DNA of 64,000 bases from Onchocerca lupi (GCA_028564675.1 JAOVVO010000431.1:1-64000), one strand, 5' to 3'; positions 13,001 to 26,682 are shown, counted from the first letter of the stretch. Translations and numbers: made by a program. The notes: a model not told the origin generated them from the sequence alone.

Positions 13001-16000
13001 GCATCCGTAAGTGGTCTAAAATGAAAAAATGTCAATTTCATTTGAAGGTAGAATTTTATAGCTCAAGTAAAATATATAAAACATATTCCCAAACTTCCGT
13101 AAATAATCAGCCGAGGAGCAAAATTTTACACTAATTGAAAAAAATTTAACGAATTTGTTGAAACTAGAAAGAAAGTTATACCTTAGACGCCAATCAGCTT
13201 TTTGGAACTTCTTATCCAACGTAAGATTGCAACAAGTTTGAACCAAATACTGATAGGAAAATTTTGAATAATTAAGCACTCTCATTGCTTTATATGTGTC
13301 AAACATATTAACAACATAAATGCCAAAATCCCGTTGCAACCAAGCAATATCCGAATCTGCTCCGTGAAAAACCTGGAAAATTGAATCTTTTTTATATATT
13401 GAAAAGATGTGAGAAATGGTTAAATAAAATGATCACCTCAACATTCAATATTTCGATCTAATTAAACAAGTATCGGTATTGATCATTTAACCATCCTGTT
13501 GTTAAAATTACTAAAGTATTATTTAAAAAGAAAAATTACGGAAAAAAGTTTCTGGTCCGATGTTCCACTAGACGAATTCGTAATAGTACTGCTAAGACCT
13601 GATTTACTGATTTACGTCACCAAGTAAATTTTAAATTTCATCTCTCATTTTTAATCAAATTAATTACCTTTAATATATTTGGATCTGTAAAGGGTTCATT
13701 TAAGATATGCATATCATTCCATAATGGAAAAGGATCGATGATGTAATCTGTTTGACGTGTTGAAATTTGCATCAGACAAGTTAGTCCTAGGAAAGAACGC
13801 TGCGCATTATGCTGCAAAATATCGAAAACTTTTTTCGAAACATGCGATCATTGCAAAATCAAAAAAGTTTATAAGTCAAAATTCACAAAACTAACATTGA
13901 GAATTTTTCAAATGAAATAAAAGAACTTCATGGAAAATAAGCAAGCCATTTTCGAGAAATCAGCATAATTTGTTATAAAGAGAATAATAAAAAACCGATA
14001 CCTCAAGATCTACACTGAATTCTTGCTGTTTGTTCAAAATATCTCGTAAAGTTTTTAATTTCTCTGTCGTATCAATGTATATCAACTCAGTGTCCGATAA
14101 TGTTTTTAATGGCTCAGTCAATCCCACGAATAACTGCCGTTCGGGAATCTAAAAAGGATTTCAGACGATTAAAGTTAAATCAATACATTTAGTCTCAGCA
14201 ACCATTCAAGAGAAAAGTGATATTTGAGAGAGAAGAAAGAAACATATATTTTGTCAGAAAAAAAAACGTCATTTAAAAAAGAAGAAATATTTACTTAAAA
14301 AAAAAAAAAATCATTTAGAAATCAAAGGAAAAATTTTAACCTTAAAATGACTCAGTTCCTTCTGATAAGGGTGTAAACTCGCTCCTTCATCGTTGCTCCA
14401 CATAGTGTTATTAGCATAATCACTATCGCTGTCAACGATTTCCAAATTCCTTACAGGATTTTTCATGACGTGATGTTTTTCTCTTAATTTTGGCTTGAAT
14501 TCCGCAAAGCTATTATCGACCTCAATCCCAAAAACAGCCTGTGGCTTCTCTCTGGGTGTCTAGAAATAAATTGATCAACTTTAAATTTTTCGCGTTCAAA
14601 TGTTGGAAAAATTACCTCAGAAAATTAGAAAAAATTTCAGAAAGAAATTTGCAAGCCTCAAAAACTCGAACGGACATCATCGACATTTCAGAAAACTCCA
14701 ACAGAAAGAATGTAAAACATTACTGTTCCAACTTTTTCAAAGAAGTGAGTATTTAACAACTGCATGTTTAATATCTCATAGTATATAACAACGAAATTTG
14801 TCATCGATGAAACTGCATTTTACATGCAATAGGTTTTCATAACTTAAAGACTGTTATGTATTTAATACAATTTAAATACTATATATGTAATATATGGTTT
14901 AATTTACAATCCCAAAAATAAACTTACCAGCAAAGGAACCGCAGAAGTAATCGCTGATGACAACTGCTTATCCTTATATCCAGGTAAACGTCGCAAAAGT
15001 GCAGTGTAACGTCCCTGTCTCTCGAATAATGTTTGTTCAGATGCAGCCGTACTTTCCGCATCGATGATTTGCTGTGGTACAACCACTTCTTCCATACGTC
15101 TAGATTTTTGCAGCAAATCAAGTAGAATACCCTGCAATAAATCGGAGAGATTATTGACTTCAATATCTAACAAAAAATTTTTGCACAAGCTTTTAATACA
15201 ATAATAAATGACATACGGCTCGTTCGCAAATACTATCATTTGCCTCAACGATTCGATCCAAGAATTCATCAAGATCATTAATTTTTGCTGGTATTGGGAT
15301 TCGACAACCGGCATTCTGTAGTACCTCACGTAACCTGAAAATAGAGGAAACAGCCTATTTACGGAGCAGAAGAAGAAAAGATGATTTTTGTTAGAAACAT
15401 AAATGGATATCTGACTTACATAACGGTAATCCTTCTTTGCTGTTCCATCATAAGATTGGCATAAGCCGGAAAGCTTGCATACAATTCATGACCTTCAGTA
15501 CGCATCGGTAAAGCATTTGCCTCCCCAACAGCTCGAACTGCACATAATTTCACATTCTAAAGCAGATGCTAGAGTTATAATTGATTAGATGGACACCACA
15601 AGATTCAGTAATATCACGCATAGATTATATCGATACTATACTAGTGATTTAAGAATTTAACTATAAAAATAAATTACAATTGATGTCACATAGCTGATTT
15701 ATTATTGCATGACAAAATTAATATTATCATTGCTTCAAACAGCAATGATAACAAAAATCTCGTAATTCTTTACATTGATCAGAAAATTCTTACAAGAAAA
15801 ATATTCAGCGATATAATATTTCGAAATTATGCTACAGTCATTCATATTGATGATTTTGAAAATTAAATTAATAAATAGCATAAAGTTAAACCACAAATTG
15901 TTCCTTATACACAAATAAATTATCATTAAATGGATAACATAATGTATATCAATGAAAATTTCGCGAGATTCTCCACTAGCAATTTTGCATTACGAAATAT

Positions 16001-16147
16001 AAAATTCTCCAAATCATGAAAAAATTAATTATATAAATGATATATTTTTTTGCAAAATTATTTCCAGGGTTTTCCATAAAAACAAGTGCATACTTTTACT
16101 GAATCCAATATATCGTTCGGATTACTGGTTGATTGTTCTTCACTCAT
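10022..16147 (-). CDS. EXOSC10: Exosome component 10 / Rrp6 3'-5' exoribonuclease, 16 exons, 847 aa
   Basis: Nuclear exosome-associated distributive 3'-5' RNase of the DEDDy class, trimming rRNA, snRNA and other nuclear RNAs. Exons: 16147-16094, 15556-15420, 15334-15217, 15131-14928, 14559-14341, 14148-14002, 13811-13668, 13372-13182, 13015-12859, 12596-12411, 12233-12019, 11700-11433, 11226-11113, 10769-10653, 10536-10371, 10128-10022; total 2544 nt with all phases consistent. The N-terminal part (about 15-110) fits the PMC2NT domain. The exonuclease carries FSVDLE (D291, E293), HGADSD (D347) and YARND (Y414, D418). The HRDC domain follows (RKPLNSRQQFALAALWKWRD, about 490-515). The tail is basic (KELKKRKKR; RGRKSNW; ends GPKR). 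Length is close to the animal orthologues. A TTTACAG acceptor 16 bases before the ATG suggests trans-splicing. The least certain junction is exon 13 to 14 (donor after EQK). Confidence 0.95.
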
Positions 16148-16162
16148 TTCCAAAGATCACAA

Positions 16163-16170
16163 CCTGTAAA
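16163..16170 (-). promoter_or_regulatory. Candidate spliced-leader acceptor of EXOSC10
   Basis: Minus strand reads TTTACAG then G, with the cut 16 bases before the ATG and no coding exon upstream. This is the usual form of a nematode trans-splice site. A cis-spliced 5' UTR intron is the alternative. Confidence 0.5.
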
Positions 16171-16230
16171 CAACTGCAGATGCTTTATTATTAGTATTAG
16201 TATTGTTATAGTAATAATAATAACAGTAAT

Positions 16231-16336
16231 CATATATATATATATATATGTTTTTTTTTTTTTTTTTTTTTTTTTGAACAAAATGGAGAGTTAACAGCTA
16301 TTGAGAAATAATATATATATATAGAGAGAGAGAGAG
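16231..16336. repeat. Simple repeats: AT run, T25 tract, AT/AG run
   Basis: An AT run near 16231-16249, a poly-T tract to about 16275, and an AT then AG dinucleotide run at about 16310-16336. They lie between two divergent genes and may be length-variable. Confidence 0.9.
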
Positions 16337-16804
16337 AAAAAAAATGAGAAAGAGAAAGGGGACATATAAAGCTATAAATATTATAATATACACATTAGAA
16401 TAATTCTGAAGGAAGTTCAAATTTAATTCCCCCTGTAATGATCAGATACCCATTTCCAACAAGACTAATTTAATTTTTGTAAAATCGCTTTAATTATATG
16501 CTAAGTGAAATATGAAGTGGTGAAAAACGAAATTTATATCCAAATATTTGATGAGCTCATATTACTCAAATGCTGCATTCACTGAAATATTCAATTCACA
16601 CTGTATTATTTCCAAAATATACGGAAAGGAAATAATAATATAGTTGGATTATTGGAAAAATGAATCTACGTCACCAAAAAACTTGATTTATTCTGTTGAA
16701 ACACTAAATATCTCTTCGTTATGATAAAAAGTAGCAAACTGAATTCAAGTTACGAATTAATTTAGATTAATAATATATGTTCACAAATTATAAGACAATA
16801 CATG

Positions 16805-17290
16805 TGTCGGAAAATTCCGAAAGATGGTTTACTTTCCCAAACTCGAGAGAGGAAACGCGACGATAATTTGAAATGAACTAACAAAACGATAAACATATTT
16901 ACCATCAAAAGTGGGTGGGGGAAAGGGGGTAAAGAGGAACATGTTTATTAACAAAGGATAAACATATTTCCCGACAAAACGATAAACGTGTTTAACGTCA
17001 AAAGCTCTGATCAAGAGATTAATAAAGTGAGGTCGACCAAACATGAGGCAGTCGTAGATCAGGAAAGAAAGCGGGGCCACGAAAGCATATATAAGGTTCG
17101 GATTCTAGGAGAATTTCATTCTTACACACTTCTTTGGATACAAGTTCAGTTTTTGAGAGTAATAATTTTCTACAACTTTCTGCATCAGATCGACTATTCC
17201 ACAACTCAACAGCAAGACGATCAGCGCTTCAACATTAAGGAATCGATAACCCCGATCTACATGAGCAACAATTCAGCAGAAGGCTCTTTG
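16805..17290 (+). mobile_element. LTR-like fragment, copy B
   Basis: The longer of two related blocks. It begins tgtcggaaaattccg, has gcgacg then tttgaaatgaac, gtcgaccaaacatgag, a TATA-like atataaggttcggat, and gagcaacaattcag near 17264. The same ordered pieces occur at 9121-9375. The TGTCGG start and internal TATA are typical of LTR promoters; BEL/Pao-type elements are common in nematodes, so that class is my guess. No retroelement coding region follows. Confidence 0.5.
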
Positions 17291-18198
17291 GAATCACCAT
17301 ATCAAGAAGAACTCCAGTCCAAATTACAAATCAGTCAGAAAAAAACCCTCAAGAACATGTGCATTATAACACTGTAAAATTAAAAATCAACATCTAACAC
17401 GGATATTTCCCACAATCCCATTGCAATCTGCTAAATTCATTTGGAAAAAAGTCCTCCACTAATTTTGTATTTTGCTAAAATGCCAAAAATTTTGAAGGAA
17501 TTCTTAACAAACAATCTTGGGATAACTCTTAGTTGTCGACCAGAAATAAACTTGAATAAACCTCAAACCTTCCAAACATCTTTTCAATTTAATTTAGAAT
17601 CTGAATACCTTAAGTTTATCACCCCCACAACTTCACGCTAATCCGTGAAACAACCATTTCAACTTTTTAACGGGACATCGATCTTAACGGACAGTTTATG
17701 CAACAATCTTATCCTTTGGATAGTTATTTTATTATTCAAGAATCTTTCTCTCTCTTTTTCCGGACTTGAAGGTTTTTACTTTCATTTTATAACTTTTTCT
17801 GTTCTTAATTCTTTGAGGGTACATTATCTTTGATACTTTTATTCCTGGAGCTATTTGCGATCTTTTTTGGAAAACTTTTTTAGCGTTTGAAAGGAGAAAA
17901 TTAATGAATCGGGAGGAAAATTCGGCATTAAAATTATTAAAATATATGTAAGTTAAAATTATTAAGAAATTTTCCAGGATTTTGTCATTATTAATCAACA
18001 AATTAAAGCAATAGAAATAATAAAATTATCTCTGGAATTGCTGAATTTTCAATTTTGATTAAAAGAGACAATATTTCATTTATTGTCTTTTTTTTTTTTT
18101 TGTTTTTCATCATTTTATTAAAATTTTGTTTCACGAATTCCAAAAAGATATACGCAGTTGTTTTTTGTGAAGTATATAATTTTGGTCTTCTATCATCA

Positions 18199-21100
18199 AT
18201 GAAACGAACATCGAATCGAATGGTAATACGAACAAATCTGTTATCAACAGATGATATAACGATGGATGAGAAACCATTAACACTATCACCGTTACAAGCT
18301 AACGTACTTTGGAATTATCCAGCGCTGGATTCATTTTCTAAACTTTACATACCCGGAGAACAAATGGATTTAGAATGGTGTCCATCGGTTGCAACAGTTT
18401 TTAAAGTTAGTTAATTTTTCAAATTTTGAAAAAACTACAAGAAAAAGAAAGATTATGCCGACAATTTTCTTTTGTAACAGTTTTCAAAAATTATCAAGTA
18501 TTTAAGATAAAGAAGTTTAGATATTATTTTTTTTAAAAGTAAATCTGAAATTTTTTTTAGATAATTTTTAAAGCTTCGGTTTTTTTTAAATAAATTTTTT
18601 CCTTGATTTTATTTCTTATATCATATTAACTTTACTTTTTTCCACAAAATTAATTGATAATTAAGCGATAAAAAAAATGTTCACGTTAGTTTTATTCGCT
18701 GTGATATCTTTTACTAAATAAATTTATTTTAAAATGTTATTTCAGTGTAATAGTGATTCAAGCATTATAAATAGAAAATTCCATCATTAACTATCATAAA
18801 TAACTAACATAAATATGACTTAGGGGATGAAAAAAATTCCTTTGAAATCTTACTTATATGAAATAAATTTCAGATTATATTTTCCTTTCGAATTTCCGCT
18901 GCAATGTGGAGTGTTATAAGCGATTGCGATGAAGTATACAATTATTGGGAGCCTCTTCATCTATTTCTCTATGGTACCGGTTTTCAGACGTGGGAATACT
19001 CTCCACTTTATGCTATACGGTTCGTTCTTGAATTCAGATTAACAGTAGTTGAAGAAAATTACTTTGATTAATAGTTCTTGATATCTATATCAGTAAGCCA
19101 CTTTTTTTTTCTTTTTTTTTACTATTCAATGCTTGTCAAAACTTGCTCATTGTTGATGGCAAAATACAACTACATATGAAAGGAAAATGTTAATGGCCTG
19201 AACATTATGGCTTACCAAAAATTTTCAGTGGCGTAAATCATTCGCATTTTTTCGGTTCTAATATATATACTTATAAATTATGACAGATGATTATCACTTC
19301 ATATGTGTTGGATAATAGATAGCATCAGGCAGTCCCTCTTTGGCAACTTAAATCAACAGTCGATAATAACTTGTCAGTATTTCGATATTCTTAAGAATAC
19401 ACCCTATTATATTCGATATTAAATCGTAATACTTTCAAATGATCATTAGCCACCTAGATCATATTTATGATCTCTTGCGATCCATCATTAGCAACGTGAT
19501 AAATGATAAATTTTTTTGACTAATATTTAAGAAATACTACTCCATATTTAACACATCCTTCTTATTATTATCATTATTAGCCTTCCTTTTTTCTTTTTTT
19601 TAGTGACTGTTACTATTCGTTTGTACTATTTGAGAGGAAAAAATCGCCGAAATATTCTTGAAGAAATCTCAAATTTCAGGTCATATTTGTACATATTATT
19701 ACATTATGGACCTGCTATAATGTTGAAAAAAATATTTCTCAATAAATGGAGCGTTTTCATTACAATGCGTTGCATGTTGGGATTATTAAACGTAAGTGCT
19801 GAAATAAAAATGTATGAAGCACTTTGTGTACGGTTCGGGAACGGTATCGCTCGGACATATGTTGTGTTGACATCACTTTCATCTGGAATGTTCATCGCTA
19901 GGTTTCTATTTTTTTTTTTTTTTCATAATATTTATCTAAAAAGTTCGGTTTTTGGAATTGTTTATTCCGAGGTTTTTTTTTTTTTTTTTTGGCTAACATT
20001 TATTGACATTAAACGTAATAATATTCTCAATTGGATTTAATGGATTCCGATTGAACTAAATATTAACTGGTTATATCGACCAATCTTTCTCAAATCATTT
20101 CCTCGATAATGTCATCTTCAAAAATTTAGATAATGCATAGGCAAATGTAAAGTTTCAAGTTGAAGTGATTTCACTGAATCATACATTTTGCATGTATAAT
20201 TCGTTTAAAAATATATCATTTCAGTTGTGCATTCCTTCCATCATCATTCAGTATGTCGGCAAATTTGTTCGCTGTTGCAGCATATATCAATGAAGAATGG
20301 TTTCTTTTCTTTTAGTTTATAATTTAATATTCTTTCCAGCATATTTTATGTAAGGAAAAATTAGAATATCTTTTGAAAATCAAATTTACAAATTAGAGTT
20401 TATCATGAGTTCACTTCTAGTAAAACTGTTCTTGCTTATTAAAATAATAAATTATATTACTCTTGCTCATTGTTGGAAGAAAATATCTGCAAAATCTCTA
20501 TCTCTAAAATATCTCTATCTGGAATTAATATATATTTCAAATATAATAATTTTAAATTGAAATTTAAACATTACCAGTTCTGAACGTCACAACTGGTATG
20601 TCTTATCGAGGTAGCATATTGCTCGATATTTTATACTATATAATTTTTGTACTTTCGAGAAATGTGCAAATTTCTATTTTAGGTTCTTGGCGATATTGTT
20701 TACTGCGTTGAGTGCATTAATTAGTTGGCCGTTTACAGCCATACTTGGTTTACCGATTGTGCTCGAAATGCTAATTGTTCAACCTCGCAAATTAGCTTTT
20801 ACCTTTTTCAACTATGCATTAATTTCTGGTTCTGCCATCATCACAGCATTGGTTGTCGTTGATTCGTATTACTTTGGTAAGATTGTTTTGGTGAGTTCAG
20901 TTTTTTTTTTTTTTTTTTTTTCTTTTGGATTTTTAGAAGATTCAGTTGAAATCCTGTCATTATAAAAAAATATATTGCATGAATTTGTTTGGTTTATTAT
21001 TTTATTTTTGGTTTTTTTTTTTTTTGTAGCATAAATTTTGTTTTGATTTCTGTTCTTATTAGGAAGAATCATTTATGTGAATGGATGCATGAGATTTTTC

Positions 21101-23755
21101 GATCTGCAAGTATTTGTCCGAATAGATGGTAACCGATCCAATATGCATTGCAAATAATCTTTGTTTTACTTTCATTCATGCGATCTTTCAAATTTCTGCC
21201 TTAAAAATCATTCACTTTAAAGATATTGAAGGTAATTGTTTTTAATCTCAAAAATAGTAAAGATTCTGCAATTCTTTTTACTATCATTTTTAGGCTCCAT
21301 TGAACATCGTTCTGTATAATGTATTTTCGTCACATGGACCAAATCTCTATGGTGTTGAAGATATAAAATTTTACATCAAAAATTTATTGCTTAATTGGAA
21401 TGTCGTTATTATCCTGATTCCTTTCGCTGTGCCGTTTGCCGGATTAGCATATGTCTGTACTCGTTCATCTCCACATCTGGTGCATTCTGTAGCTCGAGGT
21501 CATTTTGTTGATTTCATTTTGATAATGTCTTCTTATTTTCTTTTTTTACCGTGTTTTCAGCAATATCAATTCAGATTTTTCATAAACTGTTGAAACTATA
21601 TGGAATTATCCTATTTTAAACGAATCTGATTGAATGTTTTCTGCTGCTTATATTCTTGTTTTTGCATATATGCTTGAATATCTTTTTCATTTCAGATAAA
21701 TTAGATTCAATTCAAAAATCTAATTCATAAAACCCTAATTCAAATTTTTATAGAGATGTCTTTGGTTTATTGGAAACGCTTCTTACCGATCCTTTTTATT
21801 TTCTTATCAGTTATACTATGGTTTGCAATATTTTTCTTGCAACCTCACAAAGAGGAACGGTTTTTATTTCCGGTTTATCCTCTTCTAGCTCTTTTAGCTG
21901 CAGTTACAATTGATGCTTTGCCTCGGTTAGTTTTTTGCCTGATATTATGTTATGAACTTTCTATTTATTTTTCTTTTTTTTTTTTTCTTGTACCTTATCT
22001 GCTTTTTTACTTATTCTTCCTAACTACATCTTTTTTTTTTCTAAATTATTTGCAAATGTCTCTTGCTTAATAATTATTTCAGATTTGGTACTTATCTACT
22101 TGGCGTAAGATCACGAGGCTTTTGGCAGACTTGCGTTATTGGATGTTTTTTGATTTTTTCGGTATTATCTATTTCTCGATCAGCTGCACTTTATCGAAAT
22201 TTTTCTTCTCCAATGGAGGTTTACAAAGTGCTCAATGAGCATATGATTAATTATAGTAATCGCAACGAATTATATAGTGCTAAAGATGTGCGTTTTTGAT
22301 TAAATGATAAAGAATTTTTGGTATTTGAGATATCAACCGTTCAAATATTTAAATATGGAATATCAATTTTTCCTTATATAAAACTTGTTAAAATGTTTAG
22401 TGAAATTTAAAAATGAATTTCACAAGATTTGTTAAATGCTTTTAGAATATCACGGTGATACATATTTGTATCGGTAAGGAATGGTATCGATTTCCATCTT
22501 CTTTTTTTCTGCCATCCGGTATAAAAAACAATAAAAATCAAATACTGGTAGCGAAATTGAATTTTATTAAAAGCGAATTTACTGGTTTATTACCAAAACC
22601 ATATATGAGAGGTTCTTTACCGGAAGTTACACGTATTATACCAACAGAAATGAATGAACTTAATCGTGAAGAAATTAGTCGGTTAGTAATATTGCTCTAT
22701 TGGCAGAAGTTTCTGAATTTATTCTCAGATTTATATTTCAGAAATGAAAAAACCACCTAAAAACTTCATGTTGCAATATTAAATTTAAATATAATAAACA
22801 TATAAGATATATTTGAACGAACCGAGACTTTGATATCGTTTGTTAGTCGGTTAGTACTATGTAATGATAATCTAAGACAAACAAGTGGGTTTCATAAAAT
22901 AATTTGCCATCTATTATGGTTGGCTTCTTTGTATATGCTCCTTCATTATATATCTGAATTTTCTTTAGTAGTTCCCACAAAGTTTTATCAGATTTATTCA
23001 TGTCTGATAATTTTGATAATTTTTCAAATTTTTGATAATTTTCGGTAATTTTTGGCATATTTGATAATTTTTCAAATTTTCTTTTATTTCGACAACTTTG
23101 CCGCAATATCTTAAAAAAAATTTTGAATATTTTCAGATATATTGATATTCGACAGTGCGACTTCTTAATCGATTTAGAAACTTTAGATACCACTATACTT
23201 GAGCCCAATTATGCAAAGCAGGTAAAAATTCTTGTATCTTCATTGACCTTGTTTCCGTAATTGATATTCATTATTACCTATAGCTTACGCATGACTACTT
23301 TTAATCATTATCAATAATTATAGTTAAATAACTTTTCAAAATATTCTTTGTACCAGTTTTAATGTTCTTGATTTTCTATTATCTTTTTTCATGAAATGAA
23401 TGGTAAATAAAGTTACATGCTCAATTTTTTGTCTTGATTAATACTCAACATGGATTTCTGTTTCAATCTAGTTCAGAATGTAGCAGCTATTCAGTTATAA
23501 TTACAAGAAATGCTTGGATAATTTTTTTTCTTTTTTAATTCGGTTTTGCTGGATTACATTGTGTTTTTTGTTTCACACTATTTACAGACAAGCATTTGGC
23601 GTTCGGTAGTGAAGAAGAAGTTTCTGCTTTCATCCCATTCTCACCCAATTTATCGCTCATTTTATGTTCCATTTGTAACTGATCATAATAATATCTATGG
23701 TGATTATCATCTCCTCGAAAGAATTCGTGATGTTCATGACAATACAACGTTGTAA
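18199..23755 (+). CDS. ALG9: Alpha-1,2-mannosyltransferase ALG9, 11 exons, 642 aa
   Basis: ER membrane GT22-family enzyme that adds the seventh and ninth mannoses to the dolichol-linked N-glycan precursor, using dolichol-phosphate mannose in the ER lumen. Exons: 18199-18405, 18874-19019, 19680-19901, 20225-20299, 20683-20890, 21294-21498, 21754-21925, 22083-22287, 22446-22681, 23137-23221, 23588-23755; 1929 nt, all phases match. The luminal acidic motif is DCDEVYNYWEP (86-96), followed by GTGFQTWEYSP, the many hydrophobic helices, SCAFLPSSFSM, NIVLYNVF..HGPNLYG, and the GT22 signature QPHKEERFLFPVYP (384-397). The C-terminal luminal part has CIGKEWYRFPSSFFLP and ends around SFYVPFVTDHNNIYGDY. 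Length is slightly above the human protein. The start at 18199 is the first ATG of a conserved-looking exon; an upstream in-frame ATG near 18055 follows T-rich non-coding-like sequence. Confidence 0.95.
23005..23082. repeat. Short degenerate repeats in ALG9 intron 9
   Basis: Repeats of tgataatttt and tttcaaattt alternate five or six times within about 80 bases. This is low-complexity intronic sequence, not an exon. Confidence 0.6.
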
Positions 23756-23941
23756 AAATTATTTTATGAGGTTTTTTTTAATTACTTAATTAACAAAACT
23801 ATTTCGTACATTTCTGTGCCATTTAGAGCATGTTTTTAAGGTTGATATTTCACAAAATAATATATTTGAGTTCCTGCTTCATTTATCATTCTGTTGTTTA
23901 ATTTACTCAAATTTTTAATATTAATTAGGAGAAGCTTTAAT

Positions 23942-23947
23942 AATAAA
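23942..23947 (+). terminator. Candidate poly(A) signal of ALG9
   Basis: AATAAA about 187 bases past the TAA, followed by a T-rich stretch. Plausible but not unique in this AT-rich DNA. Confidence 0.4.
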
Positions 23948-26021
23948 TTTTTTTCCGAAATGTTAGTTTGCGCACGTTTTTTAGCATACAATGTAGAATA
24001 CCTTGTAAAATGATAATATTGTCATGAATTTATAACTCAACATTTTTATCAAACTTATCGGTTGATATTTATTATGCTATTCAAGGATTTTCCATAATCA
24101 GTCCAACAGCATCTCAAATGATAGATAGTTAAAATGAATAGATTGACTGGTTCAATAAAATATAAGTTTAAAATTCTGAGAGAAATACGAGATATAAATT
24201 CAAAATCCCGAGAAAAATATGAGTATTTTCAATGGTATTAGTTATATCTGGATCACTGTACCAAATTTCTTTTTGTCCCAAATTTCTTTCATCATTGCGT
24301 CATACTATTGATGAGGTTTTTATTATTAGTGAAGTCATTTATCACGATATCTGTCATTATTTTTGTTGCTCAAATTTTGATGATTGATTGCGCATATTAT
24401 TTGATAAACTGCATTGAGAATTTTTACACTTATTACACTTTGACTCCTTAGATTTAATGATTGATTGACGTAACTTTGTAGCATGCTATCAAGTGTAATG
24501 CTGGATAATTTGCATATTAATTTGAGGTCCTTTTTTTAATGTGAAGCAAATCTTTATGTATTCATCTATTCCTGTTAACAAAAACTATGTAATTTAGTTT
24601 CTTCTGTTCTACTTTTTTTTTTCTTTTTTCTATTTTCTTTTTTTTTTTTTTCCTTTTTGTAGTCATAAAAATCAATTCGTAAGTTTTTCTTCTGTAATTT
24701 TGCTTATTTTGTTTGCCTAATTATTCACTCAGGGTGAGAAGAGAGAACTATCTTTCCTTTTATTAAAAAGTCATTTATAAATATTTTTATAGTTGTTTGT
24801 ACTTTCCTTTCCATATTAGGCTACCGTTTGTTCTTCATGTATAGTTAATTACTTAACTATGATATAGCAATATTAATTAAAATAATTATATTACTAATTT
24901 CACAACATATTGTATAATGACTAAGATATTTACTTCGCATTGGGAATGTTAAAATATGATGATAGAAATGGTATATGAGGGAGAAAAATTAGAAAAAAGA
25001 GAATAAATTTTCATCTTTTTTTTGTTGTCTGGTTATTAGTACAGAAATAATTAATTTATTTTTTACGCTTAGCATTATTTTTACATGAGCAATTTTGCTA
25101 TAATTTCATTAATAATGTGGAATTTCATCCATTATTTATAATCATTTTTTATTTTTAACTATTAATCATGATTATTCTTTGTAATTATTAATTATAGATT
25201 GATAAAACATGATTGCAATAGATTAATTTTCAATACCCGTTCAGTAGTAATGTGATAATCAGTCATTTAGCTAATGAACGAATTATAATCATTTATTATA
25301 TTTATATCTGTTGATTTAAAATCAATAGTTGTCGCAAGTTATAATTGATGCCGAAATAATGGGAATTATTCCGTTTGATATCTCACTGATCAAAATTATT
25401 ATGACTTAACTTCATATAAAATAGCTTTGTAAAATTTATTATCAAGTTTCTTGCTTCGAACTATTTTCTAATTAGAAACATTTTCCAATTTCCTCCTCTC
25501 TTTCTTTCTCTCTTTTATTATTATTATTCGAAGCGCCTTTCATTAGTACAGATTTTTGATTTTTACTATCATTCGTTACTTTTTGCATTTTTATAAGTAG
25601 GAATAATTTGTGTTGTCATTTTCTTTGCATACATATATAATTATTGGAATTATTTGTTTCAGTATGACTTGATAACGCACTGTTAAATTTATTCTTACGA
25701 AGGTAATAAAGCCTATGTATTTTACTCCAATTCTTATCACTTACTACTTCCCACTGACGACATTCTTATCACCAATTCTTATTGGTGAGTGTTAATTAAT
25801 AAAATTGATAAGCCAGAATTACCAAAACAATAGATAATAATATTTAATCCATAACTGAAATGAACAAAGGTGATCTAATAGTTTGCATGTGATCCTTTCA
25901 TTTATTAGCACTGGTTGGGCAATTAATTTCCTTTTTTGCTTCTTTAATATGTGAATTGATCTTTCTGATATTTATTCATTCCAATGATAGGATTTTTTCG
26001 CAGCTTCGTGAATAAATTATA

Positions 26022-26403
26022 CTATATGTACTTAATATGAAAATTTACTCAATTAAATTTGTTCCAACTATGCATATCTCATTCTTATTATGTCTATTTC
26101 AATTAAAGAGACAATAATATGGCATTAATCGTCATCCTGACATGACTTATTGCACATTTCGAAGAAATTTATTTCGACAGGATGGAATTGATCATCTCAT
26201 CCTTAAACAGATGTAAGATATGCTATGCTATTAGGAAGCTTACATAAAATATGAATATAATATTCTTCGAAATGTACAATAAGTCATGTCAGAATGACGA
26301 TTAGTGCCATATTATTGTCTCTTTAATTGAAATAGACATAATAAGAATGAGATATGCATAGTCGGAACAAATTTAATTGAGTAAATTTTCATATTACGTA
26401 TAG
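26022..26403. mobile_element. Inverted repeat with ~145-bp arms (foldback/MITE-like)
   Basis: The left arm 26022-26166 and right arm 26263-26403 are reverse complements with only about half a dozen differences and one small gap. The spacer is about 96 bases. Both arms contain gaaatagacataataagaat and gagatatgcat on one strand or its complement. Weaker match continues some 20 bases outward. No transposase is inside. The form fits a non-autonomous foldback or MITE-type element; the family is unknown. Confidence 0.85.
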
Positions 26404-26591
26404 TATGATTTCGTAGTGCTCATTTTGTAAATTAAAAAGGATGGTAAAATAATAGAAATATAACGAGAAAAGGCATCTTACTATTTCTTAATAACCTAAA
26501 ACAAATCTATCTTAGAATCATTTAATAAATATTTCATGTTTTTCTAGCAACAATAAATGATGGACCGTTTGTTAGTTGAGTGATCATTGGT

Positions 26592-26597
26592 TTTATT
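26592..26597 (-). terminator. Candidate poly(A) signal of MRPS22
   Basis: Minus-strand AATAAA about 90 bases past the stop codon. Position is normal; chance occurrence cannot be excluded. Confidence 0.4.
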
Positions 26598-26682
26598 TGC
26601 ATTACACATTTTTTTCGCATGCATAATTTTAATCATGTGATAATTCCTGCATAACAAATAACTGCAGAGTTTTACTTTTTTG

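Larger units (their letters stand above)
16148..18198. other. Shared upstream region of EXOSC10 (minus) and ALG9 (plus)
   Basis: About 2 kb between divergent start codons. It holds an AT run and a 25-base T tract (about 16231-16275), an AT/AG microsatellite (about 16310-16336), and an LTR-like block (about 16805-17290). An open frame at 17441-17641 is of no recognisable family. No further gene can be supported. Confidence 0.6.
23756..26682. other. Intergenic region between converging ALG9 and MRPS22
   Basis: About 2.9 kb. It has an AATAAA at 23942-23947, about 187 bases after the ALG9 stop, T/C-rich tracts near 24610-24660 and 25490-25520, and the large inverted repeat at 26022-26403. The MRPS22 3' UTR is at the right edge, with minus-strand AATAAA at 26592-26597. 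No exon found. Confidence 0.6.

Noticed and set aside
16988..17377. Plus-strand open frame of 129 codons over LTR-like copy B
   Set aside because: It covers the TATA-containing repeat, and the matching block at 9.2 kb is not open in the same frame, so it is unlikely to be coding.
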